A stretch of DNA of 34,390 bases. It comes from Bacteroidales bacterium. Its GTDB lineage: Bacteria > Bacteroidota > Bacteroidia > Bacteroidales > WCHB1-69. The notes beneath the pieces are model-generated. The model was not told where the DNA came from, did not search any database, and saw nothing but the letters and a program-made list of their open reading frames with translations. Positions 1 to 10,500 of the stretch are shown piece after piece. The stretch covers positions 1 through 34,390 of the forward strand of contig JAAYQB010000006.1 of assembly GCA_012519525.1 (NCBI GenBank). The letters run 5' to 3'. The translations under genes were made by a program, and so were the position numbers. Within the stretch, counting starts at the first letter, position 1. Each line of letters opens with the position of its first letter.

Positions 1-1380
1 AGGCAAGCCGGAATTTTCCGTATTATACACCGTCCAATCGGTACCATCAAATTTAATTAAGCCCCTTGCTCCTATCCATTTATTGCCCTGAGCGTCTATG
101 ACAAGAGAACTAATATAAATAGAAGACAAGTCGAATTTACCTGCATTATACACCCTCCAATTAAACCCGTCAAATTTGACCAATCCGCCACCCCAAGTTC
201 CTATCCATTTATCGCCCTCTGCGTCTATAGCAATAGACTCAATATTATTATTAAGCAAGCCGGAATTAGAAGTATTATATACCGTCCAATCGGTACCATC
301 AAATTTAATTAAGCCATACATAGTTCCTATCCATCTATTTCCATAACTGTCGATGGCAATAGAAGTAACAAAATTAGAACTTGAAGGCAAACCCGGGTAG
401 TTTGTATTGATAAAAATCGTTTCACGGGTGTTTTTATTCAATTTTACTAAGCCACTACCATCAGTTCCTATCCATTTATTACCTTGACTATCTATGATAA
501 AAGAAGTAATTCCATTACCAAATAAATCTAAATCAGAAGTATTATATGTTACCCAGTCAACATCATCAAATTTAGCTAAACCACCAAAATAAGTTCCTAC
601 CCATTTATTCCCCTGTGCGTCTATGGCAAGAAAAGTAATCCTATTATCAGGTAAGTCGGAATTATTTTTATTATACACCGTCCAATTGCTTCCATCAAAT
701 TTACTTAAACCATTTCTATCTGTTCCTATCCATATATTTCCCTGAGCATCTATGGCAAGAGAAGTAATTTTATTATCGGACAAGCCGGAATTAGAGGTAT
801 TATACACTGTCCTATTAATGCCATCAAATTTGATTAACCCCTTCCAAGTTCCTATCCATTTATTACCCTGTGCGTCTAAAGCAATAGAAGCAACATAATT
901 AGAAGGAAAACCGGAATTAGAGGTATTATACACCGTCCAATTGACACCGTCGAATTTGGCTAAACCACTCCAATAAGTTCCTATCCATTTATTGCCCTGA
1001 TTATCTATAGCAAGAGAAAGAATCCTATTATCAGGCAAACCGGAATTTTCCGTATTATACACCGTCCAATTGACACCATCAAATTTGACTAAACCAGCCG
1101 AAGTTCCTATCCATTTATTGCCCTTATCATCTATAGCAAGAGAAGTAATCCTAGCATTAGGAAAGCCGGGATGGTTTTTAGTAATAATAATCTTTTCATG
1201 GGTGTTTTTATTGAGTTTTACTAAATTACCTCCTCTTGTTCCAATCCACAAATAATCTCCTTCGATGGCAATGGCTGTTACATGATTCCCATCGGTATTA
1301 TAAGTAATCCATTGCGGATTTTGTGCTTTAGCTATGCATAGCATAAATAAAACAGCAAATAAAAAACTAATTTGTCTCAT
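1..1380 (-). CDS. Secreted two-component-regulator-propeller-like repeat protein, partial (3' end runs off window)
   Basis: Reverse-strand reading from ATG at 1378-1380 gives an uninterrupted frame to base 1 (460 codons): MRQISFLFAVLFMLCIAKAQNPQWITYNTDGNHVTAIAIEGDYLWIGTRGG..., with repeated ~41-43 aa units (NSGLPxNxIxSLAIDxQGNKWIGTxxGGLVKFDGxNWTVYN). N-terminus and repeats are near-identical to the neighbouring ORF 1574..3457. Not in the ORF track because it has no stop inside the window. Confidence 0.93.
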   Translation of the reverse strand, partial: MRQISFLFAVLFMLCIAKAQNPQWITYNTDGNHVTAIAIEGDYLWIGTRGGNLVKLNKNTHEKIIITKNHPGFPNARITSLAIDDKGNKWIGTSAGLVKFDGVNWTVYNTENSGLPDNRILSLAIDNQGNKWIGTYWSGLAKFDGVNWTVYNTSNSGFPSNYVASIALDAQGNKWIGTWKGLIKFDGINRTVYNTSNSGLSDNKITSLAIDAQGNIWIGTDRNGLSKFDGSNWTVYNKNNSDLPDNRITFLAIDAQGNKWVGTYFGGLAKFDDVDWVTYNTSDLDLFGNGITSFIIDSQGNKWIGTDGSGLVKLNKNTRETIFINTNYPGLPSSSNFVTSIAIDSYGNRWIGTMYGLIKFDGTDWTVYNTSNSGLLNNNIESIAIDAEGDKWIGTWGGGLVKFDGFNWRVYNAGKFDLSSIYISSLVIDAQGNKWIGARGLIKFDGTDWTVYNTENSGLP

Positions 1381-1461
1381 AATCAGCATATTTTATCAAC
1401 ATCTCTTAATTTCGTATATTTTAATATGATAGGTGCATTAACATCTTAAAATAACACTTTG

Positions 1462-1469
1462 CAAAAGTA
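1462..1469 (-). promoter_or_regulatory. Bacteroidota -7 box (TACTTTTG) upstream of partial propeller gene
   Basis: CAAAAGTA on + strand = TACTTTTG on - strand, matching the Bacteroidota TAnnTTTG -7 consensus; surrounding sequence is duplicated upstream of the second propeller gene. Confidence 0.55.
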
Positions 1470-1573
1470 AACATTTTTTTATATGCACTACTATTTATTA
1501 CAAAAATTAAACATCATTGTTAGTATCTCATTTATTTAAAATTATTGAAAATCCTAAAAGTGGAAAAAAGGCA

Positions 1574-3457
1574 TCATTTTGTTGAAATAACAACTCCTTT
1601 TTCATTAAACACAACCAAACCGTTATACCAAGTTCCTATCCATTTATTGCCCTGTGCGTCTATGGTAAGAGATTTAACATAATTCAATGGTAAATCGGAA
1701 TTATCTTTATTATATACCGTCCAAGTAACCTCATCAAATTTGGCTAAGCCTACACCATCAGTTCCTATCCATTTATTTTCTTGTTCATCTATAACAACAA
1801 AAGTAATACTATTATTAGGCAAGCCGGAATTTTCCTTATCATATACCGTCCAAGTAACCCCATCAAATTTAGCTAAGCCTCCGCCATTAGTTCCTATCCA
1901 TTTATTTCCTTGACCGTCTACGGCGATAGAACTAATAAAATTATGAGGTAAGCCGGAATTATCCGTATGGTAAATTGTCCATTTGGTCCCATCATATTTG
2001 ACTAAACCAACCGAAGTCCCTATCCATTTATTGCCCTGTGCGTCTATGACTACAGAATAAATATCACTATAAGGCATGCCGGAATTACCTGAAGTATACA
2101 CCGTAGAATTAGTCCCATCAAATTTGACTAAGCCTCCCAAAATTCCTGCCCATTTATTTTCCTGAGCGTCTATGGCAATAGAACTAACACAAATAGAAGA
2201 AAAGTAGAAATTATCTATATTACACATCGTCCAATTAAGCCCGTCAAATTTGACCAATCCTCCGCCCCAAGTTCCTATCCATTTATTTCCTTGTGCGTCT
2301 ATAGCAAGAGACCTAACTTTATTATTAGGCAAACCGGAATTAAAAGTGTTATACACCGTCCAATTATTCCCATCAAATTTAACTAAGCCTCCGCCATTAG
2401 TTCCTATCCATCTATTCCCTTGACTGTCTATGGCAATAGAAGTAATAAAATTAGAACTTGAAGGCAAACTCGGGTAGTTTGTATTGATAAAAATCGTTTC
2501 ATGGGTATTTTTACTCAATTTTACTAAACCACCACCATCAGTTCCTATCCATTTATTTTCTTGACCATCTATGATAACAGAAGTAATAATATTACCGGAC
2601 AATCCGAAATCAGAGGTATTATATACTAACCAGTCAACATCATCAAATTTGGCTAAGCCACCTAAATAAGTTCCTATCCATTTATTGCCCTGAGCGTCTA
2701 TGGCAACAGAAGTAATATCATTATTAGGTAAGTTGGAATTAGAAGTATTATATACCGTCCAATTGGTACCATCAAATTTGGCTAAACCATCTCTAGTTCC
2801 TATCCATTTATTGCCCTTACCATCTATGGCAAGAGACATAACATTATTATCAGGCAAAGCGGAATTATTTCTATTATATATCGTCCAATTAACACCGTCA
2901 AATTTGATTAAACCCCTCCAAGTTCCTATCCATTTATTCCCCTGAGCATCTACAGTAAGAGAAAAAACAGAATGAATAGGCAAGCCGGAATTATCTTTAT
3001 TATATACCGTCCAATTAACACCGTCAAATTTAACTAAGCCTACACCATCACTTCCTATCCATTTATTTCCCTGTGCGTCTATGGCAAGAGATTTAACATA
3101 ATTAGATGACAAACCTGAATTATTTTTATTATACACCGTCCAAGTACTCCCATCAAATTTAACTAAGCCTCCACCGGCAGTCCCTATCCATTTATTGCCC
3201 TTACCATCTATAGCAAGAGAAGTAATCATACAATTAGGGAAACCGGGATAATTTTTAGTAATAAAAATCTTTTTATGGTTTTTTTTATTGATTTTTACCA
3301 AGTCACCCCCTCTTGTTCCAATCCACAAATAATCTCTCTCAATAACAATGCTTGTTACATGATTTCCATCGGTACTATAAGTAATCCATTGCGGATTTTG
3401 TGCTTTAGCTATGCATAGCATAAATAAAACAGCAAATAAAAAAATAATTCGTCTCAT
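1574..3457 (-). CDS. Secreted two-component-regulator-propeller-like repeat protein (14 WIG(T) blades)
   Basis: 627 aa ORF; signal peptide MRRIIFLFAVLFMLCIAKA|Q; 14 occurrences of the W-[IA]-G-[TSI] blade motif with xxxFDGxxWTVYN linkers; no transmembrane/histidine kinase region and no recognisable C-terminal sorting domain. Confidence 0.93.
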   Translation of the reverse strand: MRRIIFLFAVLFMLCIAKAQNPQWITYSTDGNHVTSIVIERDYLWIGTRGGDLVKINKKNHKKIFITKNYPGFPNCMITSLAIDGKGNKWIGTAGGGLVKFDGSTWTVYNKNNSGLSSNYVKSLAIDAQGNKWIGSDGVGLVKFDGVNWTVYNKDNSGLPIHSVFSLTVDAQGNKWIGTWRGLIKFDGVNWTIYNRNNSALPDNNVMSLAIDGKGNKWIGTRDGLAKFDGTNWTVYNTSNSNLPNNDITSVAIDAQGNKWIGTYLGGLAKFDDVDWLVYNTSDFGLSGNIITSVIIDGQENKWIGTDGGGLVKLSKNTHETIFINTNYPSLPSSSNFITSIAIDSQGNRWIGTNGGGLVKFDGNNWTVYNTFNSGLPNNKVRSLAIDAQGNKWIGTWGGGLVKFDGLNWTMCNIDNFYFSSICVSSIAIDAQENKWAGILGGLVKFDGTNSTVYTSGNSGMPYSDIYSVVIDAQGNKWIGTSVGLVKYDGTKWTIYHTDNSGLPHNFISSIAVDGQGNKWIGTNGGGLAKFDGVTWTVYDKENSGLPNNSITFVVIDEQENKWIGTDGVGLAKFDEVTWTVYNKDNSDLPLNYVKSLTIDAQGNKWIGTWYNGLVVFNEKGVVISTK

Positions 3458-3536
3458 AATCAGTATGTTTTATTAACACTTATTAATTTTGTATTTGTTA
3501 ATATACGAGGTACATTAACGTTAAAATAACACCTTG

Positions 3537-3544
3537 CAAAAGTA
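3537..3544 (-). promoter_or_regulatory. Bacteroidota -7 box (TACTTTTG) upstream of propeller gene 1574..3457
   Basis: CAAAAGTA on + strand = TACTTTTG on - strand; same context (TTGCAAAAGTAAACATTTTTTTATATG) as upstream of the paralogue. Confidence 0.55.
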
Positions 3545-3644
3545 AACATTTTTTTATATGTAATACTGTTTTTGTAAAAAAAACTCCTAAAAAAGGAAAA
3601 GTATATCGCACTTTGAGTGAATAGAAATAAGCCGAAAAACAACT

Positions 3645-3676
3645 ATTCATCGGATGATTCAAATCATCCGATGAAT
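3645..3676. repeat. Perfect inverted repeat (15 bp arms, 2 nt centre), REP-like
   Basis: ATTCATCGGATGATT-CA-AATCATCCGATGAAT; arms are exact reverse complements. Confidence 0.9.
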
Positions 3677-3712
3677 GGATAACGCAATAAACTCACAACC
3701 AACTGAAAATCA

Positions 3713-3741
3713 CACCTCCCCTCTTAGAGAGGGCAAGGGTG
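3713..3741. repeat. Imperfect inverted repeat CACC..CCCTCT-TAG-AGAGGG..GGTG, REP-like
   Basis: CACCTCCCCTCTTAGAGAGGGCAAGGGTG; inner 6-bp perfect stem and outer CACC/GGTG pairing. Confidence 0.65.
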
Positions 3742-3931
3742 AGTCAAATCGGGTGGAATCAATAAAAGTAGATGTTAATAAAAGCAAATTGACTAATTTT
3801 GAATTTTTATCGGTCGATAGCATAAGCTAATATTTTTATATACTGATAATTATTATTTTTTTTCATAATTGTATATATCTTTTCAAAAATTTACGTTATA
3901 TAAAACTGAAACATGTAATGATAATACGAAA

Positions 3932-4522
3932 ATGATAGCTTATATTCAAGGAAAATTAATTGAAAAAACGCCTACTTATGCCGTGATAGACTGTAGCGGT
4001 GTAGGTTTTATGCTCAATATATCCCTTAACACCTACTCTGCCCTACCCGATGTCAATCAAGATTGTAAACTATTTACACATTTATCTATTAAAGAAGATG
4101 CACACACTTTGTATGCCTTTGCAAGCGAAGCCGAAAGACAAATTTTTCGCTTACTCATCACCGTATCGGGAATCGGCGTCAATACGGCACGCATGATTTT
4201 ATCTTCTATCAATCATAGAGATTTAGTAACTTACATAAGTTCTGAAAATGCCGATATATTGCAATCCATCAAAGGCATAGGTGCCAAAACTGCACAACGT
4301 ATCATTATTGACTTAAAAGATAAAATACTAAAAACAGATATCGAACCTACGGAAACATTGTTAGCAGCAAACAATAATAACGCCAACGAAGCGTTATCTG
4401 CACTGATATTATTAGGTTTTTCAAAGCAAGTTGCCGGAAAAGCTATTAGTAAAGTTCTAAAGTCATCTTCAGGCGACTTATCTGTTGAAGAACTCATTAA
4501 ACATGCGTTAAAAATATTGTAG
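3932..4522 (+). CDS. ruvA: Holliday junction branch migration protein RuvA
   Basis: MIAYIQGKLIEKTPTYAVIDCSGVGFML..., HhH motifs (LLITVSGIGVNTARMIL, LQSIKGIGAKTAQRIIIDLKDK) and C-terminal domain III. Start re-assigned from 3869 to the internal ATG at 3932, which matches the canonical RuvA N-terminus. Confidence 0.95.
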   Translation: MIAYIQGKLIEKTPTYAVIDCSGVGFMLNISLNTYSALPDVNQDCKLFTHLSIKEDAHTLYAFASEAERQIFRLLITVSGIGVNTARMILSSINHRDLVTYISSENADILQSIKGIGAKTAQRIIIDLKDKILKTDIEPTETLLAANNNNANEALSALILLGFSKQVAGKAISKVLKSSSGDLSVEELIKHALKIL

Positions 4523-4543
4523 TTTTTAGATTAATATATTGAG

Positions 4544-7500
4544 GTGAAAGTAATAAAGAAATCTTACTACATATTTTATATATTATTACATCTGGTAATA
4601 ATATATTCTTTTGTGCAAGTAGCCCATGCTAACAAACTTTTTTTTGATGCTTATATTTTTCCGAACGATACGGGAAAAAAAATAGTTCCACAACCTTCTA
4701 CTAATCCGTTTCAACAAACGCCTTCCAGTCCGTTTTACTTAAAAGACCCTAAAAACTTCTCAACAAAAATTGAGTATGACCCTAAAAACAACAATTACAA
4801 TTTCCAACAAAAAATAGGCAATACCAATTTTGGCAACCCCGGTAGCATGTCTCTCGACGAATACCTCCAATACGATATTCAAAAAGCGATGAGAGATTAT
4901 TGGCGTCAACGTTCCGGCATTGGCATCAACACCGAATCGCAGCAAGGTATTATTCCTCAAATACGTGTGCCGAGCGAAGCCTTTGAACATATATTCGGAA
5001 GCAGTTTAATTGACATTAAACCTTCAGGCTCTGTCGAATTAAAATTCGGTTTAATTCACACCCAAAACGACAACACTTCTTTAAACACGGACGCACGCCG
5101 ACAAACACGCTTCGATTTTGACCAAAACATTCAAGTCAATTTAAAAGCCAGCATAGGCGACAAGATACATTATAACATGAGTTATAGTACTGAAACCTCT
5201 TTTAATTTTGAAAATAAATACAAACTCGGTTATGAAGGAAAAGAAGATGAAATTATTAAATTAATAGAATTTGGCGATGTTAACCTTCCTTTAAACAGTA
5301 CGTTAATACAAGGCTCGCAAACTTTATTCGGTGTCAAAACCCAATTGCAATTTGGAAAAACAACACTCACTACCGTTATTTCACAACAAAAAGGCGACAA
5401 AACCAATATTGTAGTCGAAAACGGAGCCGAAATGACGGAATTTGAGTTTAAAGCCGATGATTATGAAGAAAACAGACACTTCTTCCTTGCTCAATACTTC
5501 TATGATACTTACGGAGAAGCCATGGCAACACTGCCATTAATTAACTCAAAAGTTACGATTACAAAAATCGAAGTATGGAGAACCAATATAGGTTCTGCAG
5601 TACAGGAAAACAGAAATATCGTAGCACTTGCCGACTTAGGAGAAATTAACCCTCATAATGCCAATGTAAAACGTAATGCAGCCTATCGCCACAACTATCC
5701 TGATAGCAATGCAAACGATTTATTGCAAAACATGGACTACAATAAATTGAGAAATATTAATACGGCAAGCACTTATTTGGAAAGCAAAGGAATGGTTGCC
5801 GGCTTGGATTATGAAAAAATAGAATCTGCCAGATTATTAAGTCCCAGCGAATATACTTTTAATAGCAAACTTGGATTTATCTCATTAACTTCCAAGCTAA
5901 ATGCCGACCAAGCATTAGCCGTAGCTTTTCAATACACTGTCATTGGCGACCCTAATATCTATCAGGTAGGACAATTTTCAAACGAAGTACAAACGCCGGG
6001 TTGTGTTATTGTAAAATTATTGAAAAGTACAGCCGTCAACACTAAAATTCCGATGTGGAAATTAATGATGAAAAACGTTTATTCACTCAACGCTTATCAA
6101 GTTTCAGGAGAAGAATTTCGTTTAAATATTCTTTATAAAGGAGAAGAAGGAGGAGTCGGATTAGGTTATTTCTCAGAAGTAAGCGAAGACTTAAAAGGCG
6201 TTTCACTCATACGTATTATGGGCTTAGACCGTCTGAACTATCAACAAGCGGCAATCCCCGACGGAGTTTTCGACTTTATTGACGGAGCTGCCACAGTTGG
6301 AGGAACCATTCAAGCCGAATACGGACGTATTTACTTCCCTACTGTCGAACCTTTTGGTAAAGATTTACGCGAAACATTGAAAAACAGTCCGGGAGCAGGC
6401 GATAAATATGCTTTCGATTCATTGTATACAACCACTAAAACCCTTGCTCAACAATATTCTGAAAAAAACAAATACTATTTGGAAGGACGCTATAAGTCCA
6501 CTTACGGCAACGAGATATCGCTCGGTGTTTGGAACATTGCTCAAGGCTCCGTTACCGTTACTGCCGGAGGTGTTACACTCACCGAAGGAGTCGATTATTC
6601 TGTCGACTACAATGCGGGAACCTTGCGTATATTGAACCAAAACTATTTAAGTTCAGGCACACCCATCAATATTTCCGTAGAAAGCACCAACGTCATGGGA
6701 ACCACAAAAACCATGTTCGGATTGCATGTCGACCATGCCTTAAACAAGGACATGGTAATAGGTGCTACCCTCTTAAATTTACGAGAAAGAACAGAAACTT
6801 TCAAAGTTAATTTTGGAGAAGAACCTATCAATAATACCATTTGGGGATTAAACTTTGCCATGCAAAAAGACGTTCGAGCAATTACAAAAGCTTTGAATTA
6901 TCTTCCTATCTATAAAACCAAGCAAGAATCAAGTATTCAATTCGATGGAGAATTTGCACACTTTATTCCGGGACATACTCGCAGCATAGGTAGAGGCAAT
7001 AAAGCACAACTGTATGTTGACGACTTTGAAGCAGCAAAAACAACCATTAATTTAACTACACCCGGTTTTTGGTTTTTAGCAAGCACACCTCAACACCAAA
7101 CTAAAAAAGGCATGTTTCCTGAAGCAGCATTGGGAAGTGGCTTACAATACGGTTTTAATAGAGCTAAAATAGCATGGTACATTATTGACCCTCTCTTTCA
7201 CAATAATAGCTCTTCAACACCTTCTAATATTACCGCAGACGACAAGTCGGAAATGTATTCACGACGTATTTTAATAAAAGAAGTTTTCCCTTATAAAAGC
7301 ATTGACGCTACAAGTCAAGACCCTTATTTATCCGTATTAAATTTGGCTTTTTATCCGAAAGAACGAGGTCCTTACAATTATGATGCCTTAGGTGTGGCGG
7401 GAATTTCTGCAGGATTAAATAGCGACGGAAGTTTAAAAAATCCGGAAACTCGTTGGGGAGGAATTATGAGAAAATTAGAATCTACTGATTTTGAAACATC

Positions 7501-10500
7501 TAATATTGAATACATTGAATTTTGGATGATGGACCCATTTTATGGAAATCCTAATCACAGCGGTGGAAAATTATATTTTAATTTAGGAGATATATCGGAA
7601 GACATATTACGCGACGGACGGAAAAGTTTCGAACATGGATTACCACCCGACGGAAGTGATGAAAATGTTGATTATACGATATGGGGAAGGGTACCTAATA
7701 CACAATCTATTGTTTCCGCTTTCGATAATTCGGTAGCTTCGAGAAAATACCAAGACGTTGGCTATGACGGACTTTACGACTCTTTGGAACGTATTCATTT
7801 CAGCGATTATTTAGCTACCGTAAAAGGAATCCTTAGTGCCGACGCATACACAGCAATAGCCAACGACCCTTCAGCCGATAATTACCACTACTTCAGAGGA
7901 AGTAAGTATGACAACGATAATATTAAAATATTAGAAAGATACAAATATTTCAACAATACGGAAGGAAATTCTCCTACCGACGATGATAACCCTGAAAAAT
8001 ATCCTACGCAATCCTCATCTTATCCCAATATGGAAGACATCAACAACGACAATACCTTAAGTGAAGATGAACGATATTATCAATACGTCGTTGAATTAAA
8101 TCCTGATAAAATGCAGATTGGCGAAAGCTACATTGTTGATATTATGGAAAACCAAAATGTACGTTTAGAAAACGGCAAAGTAGTAGCTATCAAATGGTAT
8201 CAATTTAAAATCCCGATTCGCAAACCCGACGAAGTGATAGGCAGTATTAGCGATTTTTCTTCTATCCGCTTTATGCGTATGTTTTTAAAAGGATTTAAAG
8301 AAGATGTTGTCTGCCGTTTCGGAACACTTGAATTAGTAAGAGGCGATTGGAGACAATACACAAAAGATCTTAAACAAAACGGAGATTATCCTATAGGAAT
8401 CGTTAACGACAACACTAGTTTCTACGTATCTACTTTAAGTCTCGAAGAAAACTATCATCGCAAACCCATTCCTTATCGTATGCCCGGAGGTTTGGAAAGA
8501 GAAGAGATATACTCCCCTACCAATACCATTAAAGAACTCAACGAGCAAAGTGTTACCATGAAAGTAACCAACTTAATCGACGGCGATGCTCGTGCTATTT
8601 ATAAAAACACCAACTTCGACTTCAGACGATTCAAAGTATTACGCTTTTATCTACATGCCGAAAAAGTATTTGAAGAAGAGCAACTCCAACAAGGTGATGT
8701 TACTTTCTTTATCCGCTTAGGCTCCGATGCTTCCGAAAATTATTACGAATATGAAATTCCTGTTGCTCTAACACCATGGTACACAAAAGACACTGCACTC
8801 ATCTGGCCTTCAGAAAACAACATAGAAATCGAGTTACAAAAGCTAATAGATGCCAAACAAGAAAGAAACATAGCCAACAGAAGCGGTGCCGATTTCCCTC
8901 ACAATGAACCCTATTTGGTAAGAGACGGAAAAAACACCATCCGAGTTGTCGGCGCACCTAACTTAAGCGATATCAACGTTATTGTAATGGGAATTCGTAA
9001 TCCTAAAAAACGAAGCCTTGACGAAAAAGACGATATGCTGCCAAAATCAGTGGAAATATGGGTAAATGAGTTGCGATTAGGCAATTTCGAGGAAAAAGGA
9101 GGTTGGGCGGCAAGAGGTAATTTAAAGGTAAATCTTGCCGATTTAGGCGATGTGTCTTTAGCAGGTAGCATACGAACTGCCGGATTCGGTGCCTTAGAAT
9201 CCAATACTTATACCCGCTTACAAGAAACAATAACGAATTTTGATGTCGCCACTAATTTACAGTTAGGAAAATTTTTACCCGAAAAATGGAGTGTTAGCAT
9301 TCCCTTTCATTACGATTATTCAAGAACTACCAGCACCCCGGAATACAATCCTCTAAATCCGGACGTAAAATTAAAAAATGATTTAAAAACTTATACTTCT
9401 AAACACGATATAGATTCTATTAAAAAACAAACATTAGAAATCGTACAACGTCAAAACTTCAGCTTAATGAATGTCAGTAAAGGCAAAACAGGCAGTGGAA
9501 AAAATTATGTTTGGGGACTTGAAAACTTCGATTTTTCTTATGCTTATACCGAAAAAAACGTACAAGACATTAATTACGAATACGATGATTTAGTTACACA
9601 TAGCGGTGAAATAGGATATACCTATGGCTGGAGTCCGAAAAACTATAAACCCTTTGATAAATTTCAAAAATTAAAATCCATCAAGTGGTTGCAATTACTC
9701 TATGACTTTAATTTTTATCTTCTTCCTAAGTCATTTTCTTTCTCTACCGATATTTATCGTTATTATCAAGAAAGTAAAATACGCAATAAAAGTCGGGGTA
9801 TTATCATAACAGAACCAATGTATGTTAAAGCTTTTGAATGGTCGAGGAACTACACAATAGCATGGGATATCACTCAAGCACTCAAATTTGACTTTTCGGC
9901 TAAAGCCGAATCACTGATTGATGAACCTCAAGGAAGAATAGATACAAGAACAAAAAAAGATTCTATTTGGCACAATGTAGGAAAATTAGGACGAATTAAT
10001 ACTTATTCCCAAAATTTCAACGCCAGCTATCAAATACCTATTAATAAAATACCCTTATTTAGCTTTATAACCAGCAATGTTCGTTATGCTTCTACGTATC
10101 GTTGGGAATTAGCACCTCCTGCCATTGATTATCTTGGTAACAACATAGAAAACTCAAACACCAAACAGTTTAATATCAATGCCGGATTTACAGCTATTTA
10201 CAACAAATCAAAATACCTAAGAAAAGTAAATCAAGGAACTTTCGGAAGCAGTTTATACGATAAACCTATTTTAAAATCAAAGCAAGAACAATGGAATAAA
10301 GAACAACAACAATTACGTGCAAGCAAAAACATCCTCAAAAACGACTCTACTGCCAACGAAGAAGAAGAAGAACCTAAACAAACTAAAAACTACGGTAAGG
10401 AAGTTTTAGATAATTTTCTACGTTTATTAATGTTAGTTAAAAATGTTTCTTTTTCTTATACCGAAGGAAACGGAATTTCCTTACCGGGATATATGCTTAG

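Noticed and set aside
1070-1255. + strand 61-aa ORF (and 2700..2945, 81 aa)
   Set aside because: Antisense to the propeller repeats; they arise because the repeat unit happens to lack stops on the opposite strand (shared VPIHLLPL motif is the reverse of WIGT repeats).
1-3457. CRISPR-like array (regular ~125-bp repeats)
   Set aside because: The periodicity is coding (41-43 aa propeller blades in one open frame), not repeat-spacer; repeats are imperfect and spacing is not 20-50 bp.
3460-3642. - strand 60-aa ORF
   Set aside because: Covers the promoter/upstream region of the propeller gene; low-complexity Phe/Tyr/Lys-rich with no credible domain.
4231-4497. - strand ORF antisense to ruvA
   Set aside because: Fully overlaps a confidently identified gene.
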